The notes: generated from the letters alone by a model not told the origin. Shown: positions 1 through 5,458, counted from the stretch's first letter. The stretch: 7,402 nucleotides of DNA from Pseudonocardiales bacterium (GCA_025465385.1 JAODNG010000332.1:1-7402), one strand, 5' to 3'. Numbers and translations are program-made.

Positions 1-621
1 CGCGACCTCGACGACGGTCGAACCCGCCCGCTCAGCCATGGAGCGCTGGGCCGGCGGGGGAATCATCCGGTCTTCGGTCACGACCAGGTACCAGCTGGGC
101 TTGACACGCCACGCGGGCTCAGTGATGGAGCCACCGAGCCCATCCACGCCCCACGGGACCTGTGAGTCGGCCATGAACGCGGCCAGCTCGGCGCTCACGT
201 CCGCCGCGAACGACGCGTGGAACTTCTCCCGGTCGAGGAACAGGAAGCCGTCCCGCGGCGGCAGAATTGGCGGCACGGGCGCGCCGGGTGGTGAATTGGC
301 GATAAGGGTGTTAACCGATTCGCCCCTGTCCGGCGCGAAGGCTGCGATGTAGACCAGTGCTGCTACTTTGGGGTCATTCCCGGCCTCGGTGATGACCGCT
401 CCGCCATACGAATGGCCGACGAGAATGACCGGTTCGTCCTGCGCATCAATGATCAGTCTTGTCGCGGCGACGTCGCCTTCGAGCGACAGAGTCGGATTCT
501 GAACGACGCTGACGTTATAGCCGCCGTTCCTCAGGATGCTATAGACCCCTTGCCAGCCGGATCCGTCCACGAAACCGCCGTGGACGAGAACGACGTTTCT
601 CGCTGCCGGGCCAGCATCCAT
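1..621 (-). CDS. alpha/beta hydrolase (EstC-like), C-terminus cut by window edge
   Basis: This frame reads open for 207 codons from an ATG at 621 to base 1 and runs off the window, so the stop codon is not seen. The protein has an alpha/beta-hydrolase fold: the N-terminal strand NVVLVHGGFVDGSGW (residues 9-23) carries the oxyanion HGG motif, the nucleophile elbow GHSYGG places the catalytic serine at Ser71, and the segment VVTEDRMIPP puts the likely acid at Asp184. The catalytic histidine, expected in a GSH segment near residue 210, lies outside. The start is well supported by AGGAG at 628-632, six bases upstream. Related proteins are annotated as general esterases or salicylate-esterase-like hydrolases of about 230 residues; the substrate cannot be told from sequence. 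It looks intact and functional, and no cofactor or partner gene is next to it. Shorter frames on the plus strand here are antisense shadows. Confidence 0.9.
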   Translation of the reverse strand, partial: MDAGPAARNVVLVHGGFVDGSGWQGVYSILRNGGYNVSVVQNPTLSLEGDVAATRLIIDAQDEPVILVGHSYGGAVITEAGNDPKVAALVYIAAFAPDRGESVNTLIANSPPGAPVPPILPPRDGFLFLDREKFHASFAADVSAELAAFMADSQVPWGVDGLGGSITEPAWRVKPSWYLVVTEDRMIPPPAQRSMAERAGSTVVEVA

Positions 622-626
622 AGTGA

Positions 627-634
627 TCTCCTTT
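627..634 (-). promoter_or_regulatory. Shine-Dalgarno site of the alpha/beta hydrolase
   Basis: The minus strand reads AAAGGAGA here, and the AGGAG core is six bases before the ATG at 621. This is a near-perfect ribosome binding site and fixes the start codon. Confidence 0.8.
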
Positions 635-696
635 CCCCGCGCTCCTGAGTCGATCAGAAGGGCGGCAGAGGCAGCCCTTAACACAGGCCGCATAGG

Positions 697-702
697 ATTC
701 TA
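697..702 (-). promoter_or_regulatory. candidate -10 box upstream of the hydrolase gene
   Basis: The minus strand reads TAGAAT at 702-697, about 75 bases before the hydrolase start, in otherwise GC-rich DNA. It fits the actinobacterial housekeeping -10 pattern (TAgaaT). I see no good -35 match at 16-18 bases, so this is only a candidate. Confidence 0.25.
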
Positions 703-839
703 GCCTGCTGCAACCACGATCGGAGCAGCTCAACGACCCGCGGCCCACTGGCTCGAGCGGCTCAGTCGGCTCGCGCTGTGTCGGTCAGTAGCCGGGACAC
801 ACCGAACGTGCGCCAGCGCGGGTACCGGCTCGGGCCTAG

Positions 840-1075
840 ACGGCTCGACGTTGTCGACGTCGCGCGGTTGCGGACGGAGTAGCCCAGGCCGTGATCGAAA
901 CCGTGGAGACAACGTCGGCGTGTCCGGCCTGCGGGGCCGGGGCAGCTGGGTGCGGGGCCGTTCGATACCGTCTTGCCTGGCCGCAACATCACCTCATGGT
1001 GGTCTGTCTCCCGTCGCCACCGCCAACTATGGTCCCGCAAACACCTGTGCCATTCTCCTACGGCCATGCGAGTAC
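840..1075 (+). pseudogene. possible remnant of an ISL3-type transposase N-terminus
   Basis: In the 622-1140 stretch, which has no intact gene, the plus strand from about 864 reads a short segment resembling the start of ISL3-family transposases: a beta-strand-like VIETVET (from 891) followed by SACPACG, the first half of the zinc-ribbon that opens these proteins. Just upstream, in a different frame, RLDVVDVARL resembles the usual lead-in, which would imply a frameshift near 875. No second Cys pair, no DDE catalytic residues and no terminal inverted repeats are seen, and the frame loses any family resemblance after about 980. This is a weak, eye-based similarity; the stretch could equally be unrelated noncoding DNA. 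Confidence 0.3.
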
Positions 1076-1140
1076 AGTATCCGCGCTTCGTTGTCGGATA
1101 GTCGCAGAGAATGGGAAAAGCCCTTCCCCGAAAATAATAT

Positions 1141-1290
1141 CTAGACTACCATGTCCAGTATGGCGACGACTGGTATAAACAGGAGCGTAATGGAGAGGGG
1201 CCGCGGCACGTGAAACCACCGATCAAGCGACGTTGCAAAAAGCGCCAGTGCTTGTACGAACAGATGAAGCAAATCCGGCGCGCTTTCCAT
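1141..1290 (-). CDS. small hydrophobic membrane protein, 49 residues, unknown function
   Basis: I do not recognise this product. Starting at the ATG at 1290 it has 49 residues with two hydrophobic stretches: LLHLFVQALALFATSL (residues 7-22), then a short DRWFHVPRP turn, then LSITLLFIPVVAILDMVV to the C-terminus. This suggests a hairpin membrane peptide or one membrane helix plus an amphipathic one. The start is chosen because the minus strand has GGGGGAG at 1304-1298, seven bases before the ATG, a strong ribosome binding site. The frame is open further upstream to a TAA at 1384-1386, and a TTG at 1368 would add 26 residues with another hydrophobic stretch, but without a comparable site. The surrounding DNA is AT-richer than the core operon. 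A TAATAT -10-like box and palindromes lie upstream. It could be a holin-like or toxin-like peptide, or a chance open frame. Confidence 0.45.
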   Translation of the reverse strand: MESAPDLLHLFVQALALFATSLDRWFHVPRPLSITLLFIPVVAILDMVV

Positions 1291-1297
1291 ACGGCTA

Positions 1298-1304
1298 CTC
1301 CCCC
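1298..1304 (-). promoter_or_regulatory. Shine-Dalgarno site for the 49-residue membrane protein
   Basis: The minus strand reads GGGGGAG, seven bases upstream of the ATG at 1290. It is the main reason for preferring that start and for treating the small frame as a gene. Confidence 0.5.
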
Positions 1305-1307
1305 GAC

Positions 1308-1319
1308 CGGTAAGTACCG
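1308..1319. promoter_or_regulatory. palindrome CGGTA-AG-TACCG just upstream of the small ORF
   Basis: This is a perfect 5+5 base inverted repeat around a 2-base centre, placed immediately upstream of the ribosome binding site of the 49-residue frame. Its position in the likely leader would suit an operator or a short stem in the 5' UTR. It is short enough to arise by chance. Confidence 0.3.
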
Positions 1320-1343
1320 TTAGCGTACACGCACATCCACTGA

Positions 1344-1349
1344 ATATTA
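1344..1349 (-). promoter_or_regulatory. candidate -10 box TAATAT for the small membrane protein
   Basis: The minus strand reads TAATAT about 54 bases before the ATG at 1290, inside an AT-rich patch. No clear -35 hexamer is present at the right distance. A second perfect palindrome, AGCAC-AAA-GTGCT (1372-1384), lies just upstream of where a -35 box would fall and could be an operator. Confidence 0.3.
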
Positions 1350-1440
1350 CGATGGATACTGATACCAAACCAGCACAAAGTGCTTAAGAGGCCAGAGGTG
1401 AACCGCTACGGAGTGATCGTCCATGTACCGAAGACGCAGG

Positions 1441-1468
1441 AGAGCCGTTCATCTTGTCACGCGGCTCT
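1441..1468. terminator. inverted repeat downstream of resolvase remnant 1
   Basis: AGAGCCG (1441-1447) and CGGCTCT (1462-1468) form a perfect 7-base-pair stem with a 14-base loop, about 30 bases beyond the stop of the resolvase remnant. There is no T-run on either strand. It may be a weak terminator or the trace of a recombination site; this is an inference from position alone. Confidence 0.25.
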
Positions 1469-1497
1469 GAAGCGGTCGTCGGCGTGATCAGCGACGC

Positions 1498-1794
1498 CTA
1501 CTTCTTCATGTGCCGGTAGAACGTCGTGCGAGACATCCCAAGCGTGTGGCAGATCTCCTTCACCGAGTGGCGCTTGTCTGCGTTGAGAGCCTTAGCCAGC
1601 TTCACTTTCTGTGGGGCTACCCTCGGCCGACCACCGAGGCGCCCACGAGCCCTGGCCGCTGTCAGGGCCGCCTGAATCCGCTCCCTACTAAGGTCCCGCT
1701 CAAATTCCGCCAAAGCACCGAAGAAGTGGAACACCAGCTTGTCGCCGCTGGTTGAGGTGCCGGAAGGAACGACCAAGCCGGTCAAGGCGCCAGC
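1498..1794 (-). pseudogene. serine resolvase/invertase remnant, copy 1 (5'-truncated, frameshifting deletion)
   Basis: The minus strand encodes the C-terminal half of a serine site-specific recombinase. From about 1752 to the stop at 1498 it reads TSTSGDKLVFHFFGALAEF, then the ERDLSRERIQ long helix, a GGRPR hinge, and a Hin-like helix-turn-helix ending SRTTFYRHMKK. Upstream, in another frame, it reads WRLDRLGRSFRHL, the arginine-rich catalytic segment. Compared with copy 2 at 2815-3372, 71 bases are missing between those parts, with the junction at TGAGGT (1753-1758). Homology stops near 1794, so the whole N-terminus with the catalytic serine is absent. An apparent start near 1785 merely reads the catalytic segment in the wrong frame. 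The shared C-terminal parts of the copies match at roughly 70-75% by hand count, so they are old paralogues rather than a recent duplication. It cannot make an active recombinase. Confidence 0.85.
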
Positions 1795-1814
1795 GTGCGC
1801 TCCAGGATGTGGCT

Positions 1815-2660
1815 ATGTTCCACCTCAGCACGGCGGCGACCCCCCACATCGTTGCTCAACAAGTTTGCGCTCGTTGTCAAGATGTGCCTAATCAGCTTCA
1901 GAAGAGCCGCCGCTTGCGCGTGACTAGCGGCCGCATGCTGCTGGCGATCGTCCTCTTGGTGGCGACCGGCATCGGACTTGCTCTCCCAGCCCAGGCTGCG
2001 CAGTGCTGGCCGGCTGGCCCGTACTGCACCGGCCATCGGTTACCGACTGGCCCCGAGGAGCCGCTCAACCCGCAGCCCGGGCCCGAGCAGACGCAAGCGG
2101 TAGTAACCCGGGTTGACCTTGTCTGGCTGTGCGCGGAGGGGAGAGGAGAAGCACGCCGAGATTTCACCGACGAGATCGGTCGTGGGTGGTGCACCAAAGC
2201 AAAGAATGGCGCACCGATGTTTGAACTGGGGACTAAAAAAGGTGGCGATTTCTCGTTCGGTATCCGCGTGGAAATCCATCGCACCAGTGGAACCGGACCG
2301 GTCACAGTTGGACCTTTCTGGGCGTATGACAAAGATGGCCCTGCATCCGGTGAGATCCTCGGAGAGATCCCGGCGATGGTCAAGTTCGCCGAGGCCCAAA
2401 CAGCCAAAATAGCTGGTTTCGAGTTCTCGGTGAAATGTAAAGACCCGGACGGTGACGGATTACTCGGCGACGGCCCACCGGACAAGGTATCCACGGGCCT
2501 TGTATTCGGCGGCAGCCAAGGCAATGAAGGTGAGAGCCACGAGGGAGACAAGCCCTGGTTCCCTTTCAAGAAGCCAGATCCAGCCGAGGTCAACGTGACC
2601 GCGAGCCGTAACAAGATCACCAACGTGTCAAGCAACGAGTTTCTGTTTTTATGCGTGTAA
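1815..2660 (+). CDS. secreted six-cysteine protein with an Asp-rich loop, unknown function
   Basis: I do not recognise this family. A membrane-crossing segment, LLAIVLLVATGIGLAL, is followed by PAQA and then AQCW, a good Sec signal peptide with an AxA-type cleavage site after residue 61; there is no lipobox. The ATG at 1815 is chosen for AGGA seven bases upstream, but it gives a long 40-residue leader. The ATG at 1935 gives a classical signal peptide and a 241-residue protein but has little ribosome binding site; GTG 1920 and TTG 1914 are also possible. The mature part contains exactly six cysteines (64, 71, 106, 126, 208, 280), which would suit three disulfides, and DPDGDGLLGD (210-219), an EF-hand or thrombospondin-3-like calcium loop pattern. 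It ends in FLFLCV. It lies between two dead resolvase genes and transcribes against both, so it may be cargo of a lost element. Confidence 0.7.
   Translation: MFHLSTAATPHIVAQQVCARCQDVPNQLQKSRRLRVTSGRMLLAIVLLVATGIGLALPAQAAQCWPAGPYCTGHRLPTGPEEPLNPQPGPEQTQAVVTRVDLVWLCAEGRGEARRDFTDEIGRGWCTKAKNGAPMFELGTKKGGDFSFGIRVEIHRTSGTGPVTVGPFWAYDKDGPASGEILGEIPAMVKFAEAQTAKIAGFEFSVKCKDPDGDGLLGDGPPDKVSTGLVFGGSQGNEGESHEGDKPWFPFKKPDPAEVNVTASRNKITNVSSNEFLFLCV
1865..1894 (+). promoter_or_regulatory. weak promoter-like pair upstream of ATG 1935
   Basis: TTGCGC (1865-1870) and TAATCA (1889-1894) are 18 bases apart. If real, transcription would begin near 1900, which would exclude the 1815 start of the secreted protein and favour 1914, 1920 or 1935. 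The match is modest. Confidence 0.2.
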
Positions 2661-2814
2661 GTTAAGCTCCTGGATCTGTACGTATTTGAGGGGAGCCGAG
2701 GGGCCAGCTGACGCCCGATTGGGAGCTAATGCTCGGTCTCGAACGCGGTTCGTCGAATCGCAGCACCAGCACCAGCACCAGACGCATTGATCGTAGGAGC
2801 AGGCTTTTTGGCCT
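2661..2814. other. intergenic segment with (CAGCAC)3CAG microsatellite
   Basis: This gap separates the convergent 3' ends of the secreted-protein gene and resolvase copy 2. It contains a 21-base hexamer repeat, (CAGCAC)3CAG, at 2761-2781, and a loose inverted pair TTAAGCTCC (2662-2670) / GGGAGCTAA (2721-2729) that is 50 bases apart. No clear intrinsic terminator with a T-tract is visible, although AGGC-TTTTTG-GCCT near 2801-2814 makes a short stem. Confidence 0.4.
2761..2781. repeat. hexanucleotide tandem repeat (CAGCAC)3CAG
   Basis: Three and a half perfect copies of CAGCAC lie in noncoding DNA about 33 bases beyond the stop of resolvase copy 2. It is too short to infer function; copy number could vary between strains by slippage. 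Confidence 0.6.
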
Positions 2815-3372
2815 CTATCTTTTCATATACCGATAGAACGTTGTCCTGGAGATGCGATGCGTCCAGCAGGTCTCAGCCACTGAGTTGCGCTTGTCTTCGT
2901 AGAGGGCTTTGGACATCTGGACCTTCTGCGGTGCATTAAGAGCCTCTGCTTTCGGCCGGCCACCGACGTGTCCTCGGGCACGTGCTGCTGCCAGACCTGC
3001 TTGTGTTCGCTCCCGGATGAGGTCGCGTTCAAACTCAGCTAGTGCTCCGAAGAAGTGAAAGACAAGCTTGCCACCGCTGGTTGAGGTATCTATCTGCTCT
3101 TGGAGACTGCGGAAGTCGATGCCGCGCTCCTTCAGCATTGCCACCGTGTGGATGAGGTGCCGGAGGGAGCGGCCAAGCCGATCGAGGCGCCAGGCAACGA
3201 GCGTGTCTCCTGGACCGACGAAGTTGAGCGCCTCAGCAAGTCCAGGTCGTTAAGCCAGGCTTCCTGAAGCGGTGTCAGTGAAGATCTTCTCGCAGCCAGC
3301 CTTGGTCAACGCGTCTTGCTGCAAAGCAAGAGTCTGGTCAACCGTGGAGACGCGCGCGTAACCAATAAGCAT
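2815..3372 (-). pseudogene. serine resolvase/invertase, copy 2, interrupted by TAA at codon 41
   Basis: Read from the ATG at 3372 this is a full-length (186-codon) serine recombinase of the resolvase/invertase type. The N-terminus MLIGYARVSTVDQ carries the nucleophile at Ser9. WRLDRLGRSLRHL holds the conserved catalytic arginines, FHFFGALAEFERDLIRERT is the long dimer helix, GGRPK is the hinge, and SRTTFYRYMKR ends a Hin-like DNA-binding domain. The frame is unbroken except for one stop codon, TAA at 3252-3250 (codon 41), in the segment GSLA-stop-RPGLAEAL, where relatives have an Asp or similar residue before RPGL. Translation restarting at the Met at 3144 would lack Ser9 and the catalytic arginines. 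The turn of the DNA-binding motif is also altered (WTHRIS, where copy 1 has HTLGMS). It is therefore probably inactive, by a point mutation that looks fairly recent. A small truncated gene ends four bases upstream of its start. Confidence 0.85.
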
Positions 3373-3376
3373 AGTG

Positions 3377-3556
3377 TTAGAAGATCCCGAGCTGCCCGCT
3401 CTTCTTCTGCTCCTGCCGTCTATAATGCAGGCCCAATACTGCCTTATGCATCACGCGGGTAAGGTGAAAAACTTCGTTGATCTCGTCCGCAGTTGGGACA
3501 CGTCCGTACTCATCGCGGAGTGCAACAGCAATTTTCGCCTGCGGTGACCTGTGGTG
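3377..3556 (-). pseudogene. 5'-truncated small gene ending just before resolvase copy 2
   Basis: The minus strand reads a plausible C-terminal protein segment, from about AKIAVALRDEYGRVPTADEI through NEVFHLTRVMHKAVL to a basic tail QEQKKSGQLGIF, stopping with TAA at 3379-3377, four bases before the resolvase ATG. The spacing suggests the two were translated together. The piece LRDEYGRVPTADEINEVFHLT is faintly like sigma-factor region 3 or a helix-turn-helix (GR-PT-EEI), but I cannot assign it. Upstream of about 3556 the same frame becomes arginine-rich antisense of the amidohydrolase pseudogene, so the true N-terminus seems to have been replaced at that junction. A long open frame to 3631 exists but its first 25 or so residues are not credible. 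The codon use here is AT-richer than in the core genes. Confidence 0.45.
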
Positions 3557-3559
3557 ACG

Positions 3560-4286
3560 GCCGCGACGGCGCGTTCGATCGTCAAGCCGACTACCGAGCC
3601 GACGATCTGGCCGAGGTGATCGACGCGGCACTGCGGCGCCATCTCGCAGCGGGCGTCACGACGATGCGAGATTTGGGTGATCGCCAGTGGTCAGTGCTGG
3701 AACGGCGAGACCGCCCGAATGACGGCACGGCCGACGTCACGAGTCCGACGATTCTGGCGTCCGGGCCCCCGATCACCAGCATCCGTGGACATTGCTGGCA
3801 GATGGGGGGCGACGCGCAGGATGCGGCGACGCTGCGGGCGGCGATCAGAGAACGCGCCGAGCACCGGGTGGACGTCGTGAAGATCATGGTCAGCGGTGGC
3901 GTGACTACGGCGGGCACGGACCTGCTGGCTTGCCAGTTTTCCCGTGACGACGTTCGGCTGACAGCCTGCTGGAGTCCTTCGCCCAGCGCCGCATCGCAGT
4001 CTGCCCCACCGTCGGCACAGCGCCGGATGCGCTTCCGTCCTCGGCTGAGCTGGCCTTCTTCCAGCGTCTCAATCTGACAGGGGCCGAGTGTGCTGGCGGC
4101 GGTGGGACGGGTGCACCTGGCCGGTGTCCGGGTCACCGCCGGAACGGACGGCGGGATCGCTTCCATCAGGCCACACGGCATAGTCCACGCCGCGATAACG
4201 CCGACCTCCTCCTCGTCGACGGCAACCCCCTGAGCGACGTCGGCACCTTGACGAACATCGCCACGGTCATGGTCAACGGCGATGGA
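3560..4286 (+). pseudogene. amidohydrolase (imidazolonepropionase-like) pseudogene
   Basis: The plus strand carries pieces of a metal-dependent amidohydrolase in two alternating frames. Piece one (to about 3959) reads LAAGVTTMRDLGDR, then ILASGPPITSIRGHCWQMGG, then VDVVKIMVSGGVTTAGTDLL and ACQFSRDDVRL. Piece two (3960-4088, another frame) reads DSLLESFAQRRIAVCPTVG. Piece three (from 4090) reads RVHLAGVRVTAGTDGGIAS, then RPHGIVHAA. Piece four (4191-4286) reads RDNADLLLVDGNPLSDVGTL. Relative to the family, the N-terminus with the metal-binding HxH is missing; about 50 residues holding the metal-ligand HAH segment are missing near 3960; a small shift occurs near 4089; and about 60 residues are missing near 4190. 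The Lys of VVKIM and the Asp of AGTDGG remain. No active enzyme is possible. Lost lengths are estimated from memory of the family. It converges on the 3' end of DUF2469. Confidence 0.85.
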
Positions 4287-4296
4287 CCGACATCGC
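4279..4296. terminator. hairpin between the amidohydrolase pseudogene and the core operon
   Basis: GCGATG (4279-4284) and CATCGC (4291-4296) form a perfect 6-base-pair stem with a 6-base loop, 17 bases beyond the DUF2469 stop. It lacks a T-run, as many actinobacterial terminators do, so a role in ending the core operon transcript is possible but unproven. Part of it lies within the pseudogene's last codons. Confidence 0.25.
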
Positions 4297-4312
4297 GTCG
4301 TAAGCAGACGAG

Positions 4313-4636
4313 TCAGCCGCCGAAAGGCGCACCTTCGGGTAGCCGCAAGTCTGGTTTGTCCACTTCTTCTATATTGACGTCTTTGAACGTGAGCACTCGG
4401 ACGTATTTAACGAACCGGGCTGGCCGGTACATGTCCCACACCCAGGCATCGGACATCCGCACCTCGAAGTACACCTCACCGTCGGCGTTGCGGGCCTGGA
4501 CATCAACCTCATTGGCCAGATAGAAGCGTCGCTCGGTCTCCACGACATAGGCGAACTGCCCGACGACGTCGCGGTACTCCTTGTAGAGCGACAGCTCCAT
4601 CTCGGTCTCATACTTCTCGAGATCCTCGGCGCTCAT
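4313..4636 (-). CDS. DUF2469 family protein (Rv2901c-like), 107 residues
   Basis: This is the small acidic actinobacterial protein found after rnhB. It begins MSAEDLEKYETEMELSLYKE and contains YRDVVGQFAYVVETERRFYL, then DGEVYFEVRMSDAWVWDMYR, then FVKYVRVLTFKDVNIEEVDK. These match the Mycobacterium tuberculosis Rv2901c pattern closely; that protein is about 101 residues, and here a short EGAPFGG tail follows. No enzymatic residues or membrane segments are evident and the function is not established. The ATG at 4636 is chosen because family members start with MSAEDLEKYE; the in-frame open extension upstream overlaps rnhB and is not credible. The gene starts 19 bases after the rnhB stop, with only a weak ribosome binding site, which points to coupled expression with rnhB. 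It is the last core gene before the accessory region. Confidence 0.93.
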   Translation of the reverse strand: MSAEDLEKYETEMELSLYKEYRDVVGQFAYVVETERRFYLANEVDVQARNADGEVYFEVRMSDAWVWDMYRPARFVKYVRVLTFKDVNIEEVDKPDLRLPEGAPFGG

Positions 4637-4655
4637 CGACAGCCCATCGGTCGCT

Positions 4656-5453
4656 TCATCGGGTGCTGACCTCTCCTGCTCTCGGCAATACCCCATTCTG
4701 GACCACGACCGGCGGCACCATCGGCCACAACCTCGCCCGTGGCGCGCTGCGCGGCGGGGCGGTGATGCCGTGCATTCGGGCCGCCAGCACGACGTTGACG
4801 TAGCTGAACCGGTGTTCGGCGGACGGGCCGTGCGCAAGCAGGGTCGCATTGTGCTCGGGCGTGCAGTAGCCCTTGTGCTCCCCGAAGCCATACCAGGGCA
4901 TCCGCTCGTGGACGTCACCCATGATCCGATCGCGGGTCACTTTGGCCAACACCGAAGCCGCTGCCACGCACGCGGCAGCCCGGTCCCCGCCGATCACTGC
5001 CATGTTCGGGGCCGTCAGACCCGGCACTCGGAAGCCGTCGGTGAGCACGTAACCGGGATGCACCGCGAGGCCGGCGACGGCGCGGCGCATGCCTTCCAGG
5101 TTGGCCACATGCACCCCTAGCTCGTCGACCTCGTCGGGTGGAATCACCACCACGCTCCTGGCGACCGACCTGGTGATGATCAGGTCGTGGTAATGCTCCC
5201 GGCGCGCCGCGGTGAGCAGTTTGGAGTCGGTCAGCCCATCCAGAGCCGTCTGGTCGGCCGGCCGGAGGACGCACGCGGCGACCACCAGCGGCCCAGCGCA
5301 GGCACCCCGACCGGCCTCGTCCACCCCGGCGACCGGGCCTAAGCCCTTGCGGTGCAGCACAGTTTGCAGGGCCCATATGCCAGCGTCCCTGCGCACCACC
5401 GCCCTCGGCGGTCGCGGCAGAGTCTGACGGGTGCTGCGTCCCACGGCCGGCAC
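4656..5453 (-). CDS. rnhB: ribonuclease HII
   Basis: RNase HII cuts RNA in RNA-DNA hybrids and starts removal of single ribonucleotides from genomic DNA; it is cytoplasmic and needs Mg or Mn. The 265-residue product has the family motifs in order: GPVAGVDEAGRGACAGPLVV with Asp45, Glu46 and the GRG that recognises the RNA-DNA junction, DSKLL at 76-80, YVLTDGFRVPG with Asp139, GGDRAAACVAAASVLAKVTR with Asp157, and HKGYCTPEH with the junction-sensing Tyr196. All four acidic catalytic residues are present. A variable tail of about 45 residues, rich in Pro and Arg, follows the conserved HRFSYVNV. The GTG start at 5453 is five bases after the lepB stop. The AGGAGG site, inside the end of lepB, is 14 bases upstream, which is longer than usual; a CTG at 5462 would sit at a better distance, but CTG starts are rare. 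Confidence 0.95.
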   Translation of the reverse strand: MPAVGRSTRQTLPRPPRAVVRRDAGIWALQTVLHRKGLGPVAGVDEAGRGACAGPLVVAACVLRPADQTALDGLTDSKLLTAARREHYHDLIITRSVARSVVVIPPDEVDELGVHVANLEGMRRAVAGLAVHPGYVLTDGFRVPGLTAPNMAVIGGDRAAACVAAASVLAKVTRDRIMGDVHERMPWYGFGEHKGYCTPEHNATLLAHGPSAEHRFSYVNVVLAARMHGITAPPRSAPRARLWPMVPPVVVQNGVLPRAGEVSTR

Positions 5454-5458
5454 AGTCG

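Noticed and set aside
38..748. Open frames on the plus strand (38-352, 412-648) and on the minus strand (539-748) over the hydrolase
   Set aside because: They overlap the clear alpha/beta hydrolase frame, which has all expected motifs and a good ribosome site; the alternatives have no recognisable motif and low-quality composition.
730..1178. Several arginine-rich open frames on both strands
   Set aside because: They are high-GC chance frames without ribosome sites or motifs; only the VIETVET-CPACG piece is kept, as a weak transposase trace.
1752..1815. Extension of the secreted protein to an ATG at 1752
   Set aside because: The first 14 or so residues are antisense to resolvase remnant 1 and are strongly basic; a better ribosome site stands before the ATG at 1815.
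1898..2635. A 245-residue minus-strand open frame opposite the secreted protein
   Set aside because: It is Pro/Ser-rich with no domain, while the opposite strand has a signal peptide, ordered cysteines and a calcium-loop-like motif; the minus frame is judged a shadow.
2761..2781. CRISPR-like or origin-like repeat array
   Set aside because: The (CAGCAC)3 tract is a simple microsatellite with no spacers and no DnaA-box or iteron pattern.
3250..3252. Recoding of the TAA in resolvase copy 2 as a regulated readthrough
   Set aside because: TAA is the least likely stop for readthrough, no downstream structure is evident, and the DNA-binding motif is also degraded; simple mutation is enough.
3960..4194. 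Programmed frameshifting in the amidohydrolase
   Set aside because: Frame changes coincide with missing segments of dozens of residues, including metal ligands, so they are decay and not recoding.
4248..4523. Plus-strand frame overlapping DUF2469
   Set aside because: Its first dozen or so residues are the tail of the amidohydrolase pseudogene; the rest is antisense to DUF2469, which matches a known family throughout.
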